Shown here one piece after another: positions 48,360 to 62,403 of a stretch of 64,000 nucleotides of DNA; positions within the stretch are counted from its first letter, which is position 1; each line of letters begins with the position of its first letter. Below the pieces are notes generated by a model that searched no databases, was not told where the DNA came from, and saw only the letters and a list, made by a program, of their open reading frames with translations. The stretch is from Linyphia triangularis (taxonomy: Eukaryota; Arthropoda; Arachnida; Araneae; Linyphiidae). The stretch spans positions 73,067,589 to 73,131,588 of the forward strand of contig OZ021733.1 in assembly GCA_963978545.1 (NCBI GenBank), written 5' to 3'. Made by a program: the position numbers and the translations under genes.

Positions 48360-50966
48360 AAAGTTCTAATTATACAATGATTGCAATTTTTGAGTAAAAA
48401 ACTGTAATGCCTCGGCCTTAAGGTTCAAAACTATTAAATACAAGTGAAATTAGCTAATTTTAAGCATTTTTTTTATTTTTCGTAAAAAACTTTTTCCGTT
48501 TTTACACATTTCATGAGAAAATCTCTGATTTAAGAATGATTGCAGTTTCTTATCAAACAACTGCAATTATTGAGAATTGAAATCTGAAATGACTAAATAC
48601 TAGTGCTCTTGGGGGTTTTTGATCATTGTATTATTTTGTGACAGAGCAAATTGCGTTCACACTTTCTGAACGTCTATTTAGAAAAGTTCTATTTCCAAAA
48701 TGATTGAAGTATTTATGTTAAAATCTATTCTGCATAGTAGTTTAAGTTTAAAATTATTAAATACTAGCTAAATTATCTTTTTTTGAAATTTTTTTTAGTT
48801 TTCGAAACAAAGATTTTAAAAGGCATTTTTTTGACGTTTCATGAGAAAAGTGCTAAGTGTAAAATGATTGATGTTTTTAAATAAAAAACTAGCTTGTATT
48901 ACAATTTAATTCTAAATTGATACAATAATAGGAAAATTTCCTATTTTTGAACTTTTTTTCAGTTTTTGACCCAAAGATTTCCAAACACCCTTTTTTCATG
49001 TTTCATGAGAAAAGCTCTAATTATACAATGATTGCAATTTTTGAGTAAAAAACTGTATTGCCTCGGCCTTAAGGTTCAAAACTATTAAATACAAGTGAAA
49101 TTAGCTAATTTTAAGCATTTTTTTTATTTTTCGTAAAAAACTTTTTCCGTTTTTACACATTTCATGAGAAAATCTCTGATATAAGAATGATTGCAGTTTC
49201 TTATCAAACAACTGCAATTATTGAGAATTGAAATCTGAAATGACTAAATACTAGTGCTCTTGGGGGTTTTTGATCATTGTATTATTTTGCGACAGAGCAA
49301 ATTGCGTTCACACTTTCTGAACGTCAATTTAGAAAAGTTCTATTTCCAAAATGATTGAAGTATTTATGTTAAAATCTATTCTGCATAGTAGTTTAAGTTT
49401 AAAATTATTAAATACTAGCTAAATTATCTTTTTTTGAAATTTTTTTTAGTTTTCGAATCAAAGATTTTAAAAGGCATTTTTTTGACGTTTCATGAGAAAA
49501 GTGCTAAGTGTAAAATGATTGATGTTTTTAAATAAAAAACTAGCTTGTATTACAATTTAATTCTAAATTGATACAATACTAGGAAAATTTGCAATTTTTG
49601 AACTTTTTTTCAGTTTTTGACCCAAAGATTTCCAAACACCCTTTTTTCATGTTTCATGAGAAAAGTTCTAATTATACAATGATTGCAATTTTTGAGTAAA
49701 GAACTGTATTGCCTAGGCCTGAAGGTTCAAAATTATTAAACACAAGTGAAATTAGCTAATTTTAAGCATTTTTTTTATTTTTCAAAAAAAACTTTTTTTC
49801 TGTTTTTACACGTTTCATGAGAAAATCTCTGATTTAAGAATGATTGCAGTTTCTTATCAAACAACTGCAATTATTGAGAATTTAAATCTGAAATTACTAA
49901 ATACTAGTGCTCTTGGGGGTTTTTGATCATTGTATTATTTTGCGACAGAGCAAATTGCGTTCACACTTTCTGAACGTCACTTTAGAAAAGTTCTATTTCC
50001 AAAATGATTGAAGTATTTATTTTAAAAACTATTCTGCATAGTAGTTTAAGTTTAAAATTATTAAATACTAGCGAAGTTATCTTTTTTTGAAATTTTTTTT
50101 AGTTTTCGAAAAAAAAATTTTAAAAGGCAATTTTTTGACGTTTCATGAGAAAAGTGCTAAATGTAAAATGATTGATGTTTTTAAATAAAAAACTAGCTTG
50201 TATTACAATTTAATTCTAAATTGATACAATACTAGGAAAATTTGCAATTTTTGAACTTTTTTTCAGTTTTTGACCCAAAGATTTCCAAACACCCTTTTTT
50301 CATGTTTCATGAGAAAAGTTCTAATTATACAATGATTGCAATTTTTGAGTAAAAAACTGTATTGCCTCGGCCTTAAGGTTCAAAACTATTAAATACAAGT
50401 GAAATTAGCTAATTTTAAGCATTTTTTTTATTTTTCGAAAAAAAACTTTTTTCCTTTTTTACAAGTTTCATGAGAAAATCTCTTATTTAAGAATGATTGC
50501 AGTTTCTTATCAAACAACTGCAATTATGGAGAATTTAAATCTGAAATTACTAAATACTAGTGCTCTTGGGGGTTTTTGATCATTGTATTATTTTGCGACA
50601 GAGCAAATTGCGTTCACACTTTCTGAACGTCACTTTAGAAAAGCTCTATTTCCAAAATGATTGAAGTATTTATGTTAAAACTATTCTGCATAGTAGTTTA
50701 AGTTTAAAATTATTAAATACTAGCGAAGTTATCTTTGTTTGAAATTTTTTTTAGTTTTCGAAACAAAAATTTTAAAAGGCAATTTTTTGACGTTTCATGA
50801 GAAAAGTGCTAAGTGTAAAATGATTGATGTTTTTAAATAAAAAACTAGCTTGTATTACAATTTAATTCTAAATTGATACAATAATAGGAAAATTTCCTAT
50901 TTTTGAACTTTTTTTCAGTTTTTGACCCAAAGATTTCCAAACACCCTTTTTTCATGTTTCATGAGA
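48360..50966. repeat. G-like and G units repeated at 2605 bp, then A and B
   Basis: Units start at 48360 and 49011 (copies of 45755 and 46406, offset 2605 bp, with the same rare TTTTGTGACAG, ACGTCTATTTAG and CGAATCAAAG), then 49662 (A body with a GTTCT start) and 50315 (B, with AATTATGGAG at about 50525). H, which normally follows G, is missing: the change from a G tail to an A head lies around the unit start at 49662. Confidence 0.83.
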
Positions 50967-51325
50967 AAAGCTCTAATTATACAATGATTGCAATTTTTGA
51001 GTAAAGAACTGTATTGCCTAGGCCTGAAGGTTCAAAATTATTAAACACAAGTGAAATTAGCTAATTTTAAGCATTTTTTTTATTTTTCAAAAAAAACTTT
51101 TTTTCTGTTTTTACACGTTTCATGAGAAAATCTCTGATTTAAGAATGATTGCAGTTTCTTATCAAACAACTGCAATTATTGAGAATTTAAATCTGAAATT
51201 ACTAAATACTAGTGCTCTTGGGGGTTTTTGATCATTGTATTATTTTGCGACAGAGCAAATTGCGTTTCACACTTTCTGAACGTCACTTTAGATTTCCAAA
51301 CACCCTTTTTTCATGTTTCATGAGA
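50967..51325. repeat. Truncated unit, about 295 bp deleted
   Basis: This class A unit is only 359 bp long. It is normal up to CGTCACTTT at 51281-51289, then passes straight into GATTTCCAAACACCC, which is normally near the unit end. The join keeps one copy of AGA (51290-51292), a 3-base match between the two sides. All of basic repeat c and most of d are missing. There is also an extra T in GCGTTTCACAC at about 51265. It is the only strongly shortened unit in the window. Confidence 0.93.
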
Positions 51326-51977
51326 AAAGCTCTAATTATACAATGATTGCAATTTTTGAGTAAAGAACTGTATTGCCTAGGCCTGAAGGTTCAAAATTAT
51401 TAAACACAAGTGAAATTAGCTAATTTTAAGCATTTTTTTTATTTTTCGAAAAAAAACTTTTTTCCTTTTTTACAAGTTTCATGAGAAAATCTCTTATTTA
51501 AGAATGATTGCAGTTTCTTATCAAACAACTGCAATTATTGAGAATTTAAATCTGAAATTACTAAATACTAGTGCTCTTGGGGGTTTTTGATCATTGTATT
51601 ATTTTGCGACAGAGCAAATTGCGTTCACACTTTCTGAACGTCACTTTAGAAAAGCTCTATTTCCAAAATGATTGAAGTATTTATGTTAAAACTATTCTGC
51701 ATAGTAGTTTAAGTTTAAAATTATTAAATACTAGCGAAGTTATCTTTGTTTGAAATTTTTTTTAGTTTTCGAAACAAAAATTTTAAAAGGCATTTTTTTG
51801 ACGTTTCATGAGAAAAGTGCTAAGTGTAAAATGATTGATGTTTTTAAATAAAAAACTAGCTTGTATTACAATTTAATTCTAAATTGATACAATAATAGGA
51901 AAATTTCCTATTTTTGAAGTTTTTTTCAGTTTTTGACCCAAAGATTTCCAAACACCCTTTTTTCATGTTTCATGAGA
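51326..51977. repeat. Chimeric A/B unit at the start of the 5213-bp HOR
   Basis: The head is class A (AAAGAACTG, CCTAGGCCTG, AAACACAAG up to 51410). From about 51448 it is class B (TTTTTCGAAA, CTTTTTTCCTTTTTTACAAG, CTCTTATTTAAG). From that point on the sequence is in register with 56661 and 61874, exactly 5213 bp and two periods downstream. The end carries GAAGTTTTTTTC (about 51917), shared with the B units at 56539 and 61752. Confidence 0.87.
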
Positions 51978-54900
51978 AAAGCTCTAATTATACAATGATT
52001 GCAATTTTTGAGTAAAGAACTGTATTGCCTAGGCCTGAAGGTTCAAAATTATTAAACACAAGTGAAATTAGCAAATTTTAAGCATTTTTTTTATTTTTTG
52101 AAAAAAACTTTTTTTCTGTTTTTACACGTTTCATGAGAAAATCTCTGATTTAAGAATGATTGCAGTTTCTTATCAAACAACTGCAATTATTGAGAATTTA
52201 AATCTGAAATTACTAAATACTAGTGCTCTTGGGGGTTTTTGATCATTGTATTATTTTGCGACAGAGCAAATTGCGTTCACACTTTCTGAACGTCAATTTA
52301 GAAAAGTTCTATTTCCAAAATGATTGAAGTATTTATGTTAAAATCTATTCTGCATAGTAGTTTAAGTTTAAAATTATTAAATACTAGCTAAATTATCTTT
52401 TTTTGAAATTTTTTTTAGTTTTCGAAACAAAGATTTTAAAAGGCATTTTTTTGACGTTTCATGAGAAAAGTGCTAAGTGTAAAATGATTGATGTTTTTAA
52501 ATAAAAAACTAGCTTGTATTACAATTTAATTCTAAATTGATACAATAATAGGAAAATTTCCTATTTTTGAACTTTTTTTCAGTTTTTGACCCAAAGATTT
52601 CCAAACACCCTTTTTTCATGTTTCATGAGAAAAGCTCTAATTATACAATGATTGCAATTTTTGAGTAAAGAACTGTATTGCCTAGGCCTGAAGGTTCAAA
52701 ATTATTAAATACAAGTGAAATTAGCTAATTTTAAGCATTTTTTTTATTTTTCGAAAAAAACTTTTTTTCTGTTTTTACACGTTTCATGAGAAAATCTCTG
52801 ATTTAAGAATGATTGCAGTTTCTTATCAAACAACTGCAATTATTGAGAATTTAAATATGAAATTACTAAATACTAGTGCTCTTGGGGGTTTTTGATCATT
52901 GTATTATTTTGCGACAGAGCAAATTGCGTTCACACTTTCTGAACGTCACTTTAGAAAAGTTCTATTTCCAAAATGATTGAAGTATTTATTTTGAAAACTA
53001 TTCTGCATAGTAGTTTAAGTTTAAAATTATTAAATACTAGCGAAGTTATCTTTGTTTGAAATTTTTTTTAGTTTTCGAAACAAAAATTTTAAAAGGCAAT
53101 TTTTTGACGTTTCATGAAAAAGTGCTAAGTGTAAAATGATTGATGTTTTTAAATAAAAAACTAGCTTGTATTACAATTTAATTCTAAATTGATACAATAC
53201 TAGGAAAATTTGCAATTTTTTAACTTTTTTCAGTTTTTGACCCAAAGATTTCCAAACACCCTTTTTTCATGTTTCATGAGAAAAGTTCTAATTATACAAT
53301 GATTGCAATTTTTGAGTAAAAAACTGTATTGCCTCGGCCTTAAGGTTCAAAACTATTAAATACAAGTGAAATTAGCTAATTTTAAGCATTTTTTTTATTT
53401 TTCGAAAAAAAACTTTTTTCCTTTTTTACACGTTTCATGAGAAAATCTCTGATTTAAGAATGATTGCAGTTTCTTATCAAACAACTGCAATTATTGAGAA
53501 TTTAAATCTGACATTACTAAATACTAGTGCTCTTGGGGGTTTTTGATCATTGTATTATTTTGCGACAGAGCAAATTGCGTTCACACTTTCTGAACGTCAC
53601 TTTAGAAAAGTTCTATTTCCAAAATGATTGAAGTATTTATTTTAAAAACTATTCTGCATAGTAGTTTAAGTTTAAAATTATTAAATACTAGCGAAGTTAT
53701 CTTTTTTTGAAATTTTTTTTAGTTTTCGAAACAAAAATTTTAAAAGGCATTTTTTTGACGTTTCATGAGAAAAGTGCTAAGTGTAGAATGATTGATGTTT
53801 TTGAATAAAAAACTAGCATGTATTACAATTTAATTCTAAATTGATACATTACTAGGAAAATTTGCAGTTTTTGACCTTTTTTTCAGTTTTTGACCCAAAG
53901 ATTTCCAAACACCCTTTTTTCATGTTTCATGAGAAAAGTTCTAATTATACAATGATTGCAATTTTCGAGTAAAAAACTGTATTGCCTCGGCCTCAAGGTT
54001 CAAAACTATTAAATACAAGTGAAATTAGCTAATTTTAAGCATTTGTTTTATTTTTCGAAAAAAACTTTTTCCGTTTTTACACATTTCATGAGAAAATCTC
54101 TGATTTAAGAATGATTGCAGTTTCTTATCAAACAACTGCAATTGTTGAGAATTTAAATCTGAAATTACTAAATACTAGTGCTCTTGGGGGTTTTTGATCA
54201 TTGTATTATTTTGCGACAGAGCAAATTGCGTTCACACTTTCTGAACGTCACTTTAGAAAAGCTCTATTTCCAAAATGATTGAAGTATTTATGTTAAAACT
54301 ATTCTGCATAGTAGTTTAAGTTTAAAATTATTAAATACTAGCGAAGTTATCTTTGTTTGAAATTTTTTTTAGTTTTCGAAACAAAAATTTTAAAAGGCAA
54401 TTTTTTGACGTTTCATGAGAAAAGTGCTAAGTGTAAAATGATTGATGTTTTTAAATAAAAAACTAGCTTGTATTACAATTTAATTCTAAATTGATACAAT
54501 ACTAGAAAAATTTGCAATATTTGAACTTTTTTTCAGTTTTTGACTCAAAGATTTCCAAACACCCTTTTTTCATGTTTCATGAGAAAAGTTCTAATTATAC
54601 AATGATTGCAATTTTTGAGTAAAAAACTGTATTGCCTCGGCCTTAAGGTTCAAAACTATTAAATACAAGTGAAATTAGCTAATTTTAAGCATTTTTTTTA
54701 TTTTTCGTAAAAAACTTTTTCCGTTTTTACACATTTCATGAGAAAATCTCTGATATAAGAATGATTGCAGTTTCTTATCAAACAACTGCAATTATTGAGA
54801 ATTGAAATCTGAAATGACTAAATACTAGTGCTCTTGGGGGTTTTTGATCATTGTATTATTTTGCGACAGAGCAAATTGCGTTCACACTTTCTGAACGTCA

Positions 54901-57190
54901 ATTTAGAAAAGTTCTATTTCCAAAATGATTGAAGTATTTATGTTAAAATCTATTCTGCATAGTAGTTTAAGTTTAAAATTATTAAATACTAGCTAAATTA
55001 TCTTTTTTTGAAATTTTTTTTAGTTTTCGAATCAAAGATTTTAAAAGGCATTTTTTTGACGTTTCATGAGAAAAGTGCTAAGTGTAAAATGATTGATGTT
55101 TTTAAATAAAAAACTAGCTTGTATTACAATTTAATTCTAAATTGATACAATACTAGGAAAATTTGCAATTTTTGAACTTTTTTTCAGTTTTTGACCCAAA
55201 GATTTCCAAACACCCTTTTTTCATGTTTCATGAGAAAAGTTCTAATTATACAATGATTGCAATTTTCGAGTAAAAAACTGTATTGCCTCGGCCTTAAGGT
55301 TCAAAACTATTAAATACAAGTGAAATTAGCTAATTTTAAGCATTTTTTTTATTTTTCGTAAAAAACTTTTTCCGTTTTTACACATTTCATGAGAAAATCT
55401 CTGATTTAAGAATGATTGCAGTTTCTTATCAAACAACTGCAATTATTGAGAATTGAAATCTGAAATGACTAAATACTAGTGCTCTTGGGGGATTTTGATC
55501 ATTTATTATTTTGCGACAGAGCAAATTGCGTTCACACTTTCTGAACGTCACTTTAGAAAAGTTCTATTTCCAAAATGATTGAAGTATTTATTTTAAAAAC
55601 TATTCTGCATAGTAGTTTAAGTTTAAAATTATTAAATACTAGCGAAGTTATCTTTGTTTGAAATTTTTTTTAGTTTTCGAAACAAAAATTTTAAAAGGCA
55701 TTTTTTTGACGTTTCATGAGAAAAGTGCTAAGTGTAAAATGATTGATGTTTTTAAATAAAAAACTAGCTTGTATTACAATATAATTCTAAATTGATACAA
55801 TAATAGGAAAATTTCCTATTTTTGAACTTTTTTTCAGTTTTTGACCCAAAGATTTCCAAACACCCTTTTTTCATGTTTCATGAGAAAAGCTCTAATTATA
55901 CAATGATTGCAATTTTTGAGTAAAGAACTGTATTGCCTAGGCCTGAAGGTTCAAAATTATTAAACACAAGTGAAATTAGCTAATTTTAAGCATTTTTTTT
56001 ATTTTTCAAAAAAAACTTTTTTTCTGTTTTTACACGTTTCATGAGAAAATCTCTGATTTAAGAATGATTGCAGTTTCTTATCAAACAACTGCAATTATTG
56101 AGAATTTAAATCTGAAATTACTAAATACTAGTGCTCTTGGGGGTTTTTGATCATTGTATTATTTTGCGACAGAGCAAATTGCGTTCACACTTTCTGAACG
56201 TCACTTTAGAAAAGTTCTATTTCCAAAATGATTGAAGTATTTATTTTAAAAACTATTCTGCATAGTAGTTTAAGTTTAAAATTATTAAATACTAGCGAAG
56301 TTATCTTTTTTTGAAATTTTTTTTAGTTTTCGAAAAAAAATTTTTAAAAGGCAATTTTTTGACGTTTCATGAGAAAAGTGCTAAATGTAAAATGATTGAT
56401 GTTTTTAAATAAAAAACTAGCTTGTATTACAATTTAATTCTAAATTGATACAATACTAGGAAAATTTGCAATTTTTGAACTTTTTTTCAGTTTTTGACCC
56501 AAAGATTTCCAAACACCCTTTTTTCATGTTTCATGAGAAAAGTTCTAATTATACAATGATTGCAATTTTTGAGTAAAAAACTGTATTGCCTCGGCCTTAA
56601 GGTTCAAAACTATTAAATACAAGTGAAATTAGCTAATTTTAAGCATTTTTTTTATTTTTCGAAAAAAAACTTTTTTCCTTTTTTACAAGTTTCATGAGAA
56701 AATCTCTTATTTAAGAATGATTGCAGTTTCTTATCAAACAACTGCAATTATTGAGAATTTAAATCTGAAATTACTAAATACTAGTGCTCTTGGGGGTTTT
56801 TGATCATTGTATTATTTTGCGACAGAGCAAATTGCGTTCACACTTTCTGAACGTCACTTTAGAAAAGCTCTATTTCCAAAATGATTGAAGTATTTATGTT
56901 AAAACTATTCTGCATAGTAGTTTAAGTTTAAAATTATTAAATACTAGCGAAGTTATCTTTGTTTGAAATTTTTTTTAGTTTTCGAAACAAAAATTTTAAA
57001 AGGCATTTTTTTGACGTTTCATGAGAAAAGTGCTAAGTGTAAAATGATTGATGTTTTTAAATAAAAAACTAGCTTGTATTACAATTTAATTCTAAATTGA
57101 TACAATAATAGGAAAATTTCCTATTTTTGAAGTTTTTTTCAGTTTTTGACCCAAAGATTTCCAAACACCCTTTTTTCATGTTTCATGAGA
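51978..57190. repeat. Eight-unit HOR of 5213 bp (C-D-E-F-G-H-A-B), copy 1
   Basis: Units start at 51978 (C, with AGCAAATTTTAAGC), 52631 (D), 53282 (E), 53935 (F, with ATTGTTGAG), 54585 (G), 55236 (H), 55886 (A) and 56539 (B). Read from A, the order of the cycle is ABCDEFGH. Each unit recurs exactly 5213 bp downstream. Differences from the next copy that I noticed are T at 53221 (G at 58434), T at 56341 (A at 61554) and A at 54978 (G at 60191). Confidence 0.94.
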
Positions 57191-60100
57191 AAAGCTCTAA
57201 TTATACAATGATTGCAATTTTTGAGTAAAGAACTGTATTGCCTAGGCCTGAAGGTTCAAAATTATTAAACACAAGTGAAATTAGCAAATTTTAAGCATTT
57301 TTTTTATTTTTTGAAAAAAACTTTTTTTCTGTTTTTACACGTTTCATGAGAAAATCTCTGATTTAAGAATGATTGCAGTTTCTTATCAAACAACTGCAAT
57401 TATTGAGAATTTAAATCTGAAATTACTAAATACTAGTGCTCTTGGGGGTTTTTGATCATTGTATTATTTTGCGACAGAGCAAATTGCGTTCACACTTTCT
57501 GAACGTCAATTTAGAAAAGTTCTATTTCCAAAATGATTGAAGTATTTATGTTAAAATCTATTCTGCATAGTAGTTTAAGTTTAAAATTATTAAATACTAG
57601 CTAAATTATCTTTTTTTGAAATTTTTTTTAGTTTTCGAAACAAAGATTTTAAAAGGCATTTTTTTGACGTTTCATGAGAAAAGTGCTAAGTGTAAAATGA
57701 TTGATGTTTTTAAATAAAAAACTAGCTTGTATTACAATTTAATTCTAAATTGATACAATAATAGGAAAATTTCCTATTTTTGAACTTTTTTTCAGTTTTT
57801 GACCCAAAGATTTCCAAACACCCTTTTTTCATGTTTCATGAGAAAAGCTCTAATTATACAATGATTGCAATTTTTGAGTAAAGAACTGTATTGCCTAGGC
57901 CTGAAGGTTCAAAATTATTAAATACAAGTGAAATTAGCTAATTTTAAGCATTTTTTTTATTTTTCGAAAAAAACTTTTTTTCTGTTTTTACACGTTTCAT
58001 GAGAAAATCTCTGATTTAAGAATGATTGCAGTTTCTTATCAAACAACTGCAATTATTGAGAATTTAAATATGAAATTACTAAATACTAGTGCTCTTGGGG
58101 GTTTTTGATCATTGTATTATTTTGCGACAGAGCAAATTGCGTTCACACTTTCTGAACGTCACTTTAGAAAAGTTCTATTTCCAAAATGATTGAAGTATTT
58201 ATTTTGAAAACTATTCTGCATAGTAGTTTAAGTTTAAAATTATTAAATACTAGCGAAGTTATCTTTGTTTGAAATTTTTTTTAGTTTTCGAAACAAAAAT
58301 TTTAAAAGGCAATTTTTTGACGTTTCATGAAAAAGTGCTAAGTGTAAAATGATTGATGTTTTTAAATAAAAAACTAGCTTGTATTACAATTTAATTCTAA
58401 ATTGATACAATACTAGGAAAATTTGCAATTTTTGAACTTTTTTCAGTTTTTGACCCAAAGATTTCCAAACACCCTTTTTTCATGTTTCATGAGAAAAGTT
58501 CTAATTATACAATGATTGCAATTTTTGAGTAAAAAACTGTATTGCCTCGGCCTTAAGGTTCAAAACTATTAAATACAAGTGAAATTAGCTAATTTTAAGC
58601 ATTTTTTTTATTTTTCGAAAAAAAACTTTTTTCCTTTTTTACACGTTTCATGAGAAAATCTCTGATTTAAGAATGATTGCAGTTTCTTATCAAACAACTG
58701 CAATTATTGAGAATTTAAATCTGACATTACTAAATACTAGTGCTCTTGGGGGTTTTTGATCATTGTATTATTTTGCGACAGAGCAAATTGCGTTCACACT
58801 TTCTGAACGTCACTTTAGAAAAGTTCTATTTCCAAAATGATTGAAGTATTTATTTTAAAAACTATTCTGCATAGTAGTTTAAGTTTAAAATTATTAAATA
58901 CTAGCGAAGTTATCTTTTTTTGAAATTTTTTTTAGTTTTCGAAACAAAAATTTTAAAAGGCATTTTTTTGACGTTTCATGAGAAAAGTGCTAAGTGTAGA
59001 ATGATTGATGTTTTTGAATAAAAAACTAGCATGTATTACAATTTAATTCTAAATTGATACATTACTAGGAAAATTTGCAGTTTTTGACCTTTTTTTCAGT
59101 TTTTGACCCAAAGATTTCCAAACACCCTTTTTTCATGTTTCATGAGAAAAGTTCTAATTATACAATGATTGCAATTTTCGAGTAAAAAACTGTATTGCCT
59201 CGGCCTCAAGGTTCAAAACTATTAAATACAAGTGAAATTAGCTAATTTTAAGCATTTGTTTTATTTTTCGAAAAAAACTTTTTCCGTTTTTACACATTTC
59301 ATGAGAAAATCTCTGATTTAAGAATGATTGCAGTTTCTTATCAAACAACTGCAATTGTTGAGAATTTAAATCTGAAATTACTAAATACTAGTGCTCTTGG
59401 GGGTTTTTGATCATTGTATTATTTTGCGACAGAGCAAATTGCGTTCACACTTTCTGAACGTCACTTTAGAAAAGCTCTATTTCCAAAATGATTGAAGTAT
59501 TTATGTTAAAACTATTCTGCATAGTAGTTTAAGTTTAAAATTATTAAATACTAGCGAAGTTATCTTTGTTTGAAATTTTTTTTAGTTTTCGAAACAAAAA
59601 TTTTAAAAGGCAATTTTTTGACGTTTCATGAGAAAAGTGCTAAGTGTAAAATGATTGATGTTTTTAAATAAAAAACTAGCTTGTATTACAATTTAATTCT
59701 AAATTGATACAATACTAGAAAAATTTGCAATATTTGAACTTTTTTTCAGTTTTTGACTCAAAGATTTCCAAACACCCTTTTTTCATGTTTCATGAGAAAA
59801 GTTCTAATTATACAATGATTGCAATTTTTGAGTAAAAAACTGTATTGCCTCGGCCTTAAGGTTCAAAACTATTAAATACAAGTGAAATTAGCTAATTTTA
59901 AGCATTTTTTTTATTTTTCGTAAAAAACTTTTTCCGTTTTTACACATTTCATGAGAAAATCTCTGATATAAGAATGATTGCAGTTTCTTATCAAACAACT
60001 GCAATTATTGAGAATTGAAATCTGAAATGACTAAATACTAGTGCTCTTGGGGGTTTTTGATCATTGTATTATTTTGCGACAGAGCAAATTGCGTTCACAC

Positions 60101-62403
60101 TTTCTGAACGTCAATTTAGAAAAGTTCTATTTCCAAAATGATTGAAGTATTTATGTTAAAATCTATTCTGCATAGTAGTTTAAGTTTAAAGTTATTAAAT
60201 ACTAGCTAAATTATCTTTTTTTGAAATTTTTTTTAGTTTTCGAATCAAAGATTTTAAAAGGCATTTTTTTGACGTTTCATGAGAAAAGTGCTAAGTGTAA
60301 AATGATTGATGTTTTTAAATAAAAAACTAGCTTGTATTACAATTTAATTCTAAATTGATACAATACTAGGAAAATTTGCAATTTTTGAACTTTTTTTCAG
60401 TTTTTGACCCAAAGATTTCCAAACACCCTTTTTTCATGTTTCATGAGAAAAGTTCTAATTATACAATGATTGCAATTTTCGAGTAAAAAACTGTATTGCC
60501 TCGGCCTTAAGGTTCAAAACTATTAAATACAAGTGAAATTAGCTAATTTTAAGCATTTTTTTTATTTTTCGTAAAAAACTTTTTCCGTTTTTACACATTT
60601 CATGAGAAAATCTCTGATTTAAGAATGATTGCAGTTTCTTATCAAACAACTGCAATTATTGAGAATTGAAATCTGAAATGACTAAATACTAGTGCTCTTG
60701 GGGGATTTTGATCATTTATTATTTTGCGACAGAGCAAATTGCGTTCACACTTTCTGAACGTCACTTTAGAAAAGTTCTATTTCCAAAATGATTGAAGTAT
60801 TTATTTTAAAAACTATTCTGCATAGTAGTTTAAGTTTAAAATTATTAAATACTAGCGAAGTTATCTTTGTTTGAAATTTTTTTTAGTTTTCGAAACAAAA
60901 ATTTTAAAAGGCATTTTTTTGACGTTTCATGAGAAAAGTGCTAAGTGTAAAATGATTGATGTTTTTAAATAAAAAACTAGCTTGTATTACAATATAATTC
61001 TAAATTGATACAATAATAGGAAAATTTCCTATTTTTGAACTTTTTTTCAGTTTTTGACCCAAAGATTTCCAAACACCCTTTTTTCATGTTTCATGAGAAA
61101 AGCTCTAATTATACAATGATTGCAATTTTTGAGTAAAGAACTGTATTGCCTAGGCCTGAAGGTTCAAAATTATTAAACACAAGTGAAATTAGCTAATTTT
61201 AAGCATTTTTTTTATTTTTCAAAAAAAACTTTTTTTCTGTTTTTACACGTTTCATGAGAAAATCTCTGATTTAAGAATGATTGCAGTTTCTTATCAAACA
61301 ACTGCAATTATTGAGAATTTAAATCTGAAATTACTAAATACTAGTGCTCTTGGGGGTTTTTGATCATTGTATTATTTTGCGACAGAGCAAATTGCGTTCA
61401 CACTTTCTGAACGTCACTTTAGAAAAGTTCTATTTCCAAAATGATTGAAGTATTTATTTTAAAAACTATTCTGCATAGTAGTTTAAGTTTAAAATTATTA
61501 AATACTAGCGAAGTTATCTTTTTTTGAAATTTTTTTTAGTTTTCGAAAAAAAAATTTTAAAAGGCAATTTTTTGACGTTTCATGAGAAAAGTGCTAAATG
61601 TAAAATGATTGATGTTTTTAAATAAAAAACTAGCTTGTATTACAATTTAATTCTAAATTGATACAATACTAGGAAAATTTGCAATTTTTGAACTTTTTTT
61701 CAGTTTTTGACCCAAAGATTTCCAAACACCCTTTTTTCATGTTTCATGAGAAAAGTTCTAATTATACAATGATTGCAATTTTTGAGTAAAAAACTGTATT
61801 GCCTCGGCCTTAAGGTTCAAAACTATTAAATACAAGTGAAATTAGCTAATTTTAAGCATTTTTTTTATTTTTCGAAAAAAAACTTTTTTCCTTTTTTACA
61901 AGTTTCATGAGAAAATCTCTTATTTAAGAATGATTGCAGTTTCTTATCAAACAACTGCAATTATTGAGAATTTAAATCTGAAATTACTAAATACTAGTGC
62001 TCTTGGGGGTTTTTGATCATTGTATTATTTTGCGACAGAGCAAATTGCGTTCACACTTTCTGAACGTCACTTTAGAAAAGCTCTATTTCCAAAATGATTG
62101 AAGTATTTATGTTAAAACTATTCTGCATAGTAGTTTAAGTTTAAAATTATTAAATACTAGCGAAGTTATCTTTGTTTGAAATTTTTTTTAGTTTTCGAAA
62201 CAAAAATTTTAAAAGGCATTTTTTTGACGTTTCATGAGAAAAGTGCTAAGTGTAAAATGATTGATGTTTTTAAATAAAAAACTAGCTTGTATTACAATTT
62301 AATTCTAAATTGATACAATAATAGGAAAATTTCCTATTTTTGAAGTTTTTTTCAGTTTTTGACCCAAAGATTTCCAAACACCCTTTTTTCATGTTTCATG
62401 AGA
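57191..62403. repeat. Eight-unit HOR of 5213 bp, copy 2
   Basis: Units start at 57191 (C), 57844 (D), 58495 (E), 59148 (F), 59798 (G), 60449 (H), 61099 (A) and 61752 (B). Every start is offset from copy 1 by exactly 5213 bp, with no net insertion or deletion across eight units. The F-unit CGGCCTCAAGG and ATTGTTGAG, the H-unit GGGGATTTTGATC and the D-unit CATGAAAAAG are all preserved. Confidence 0.94.
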
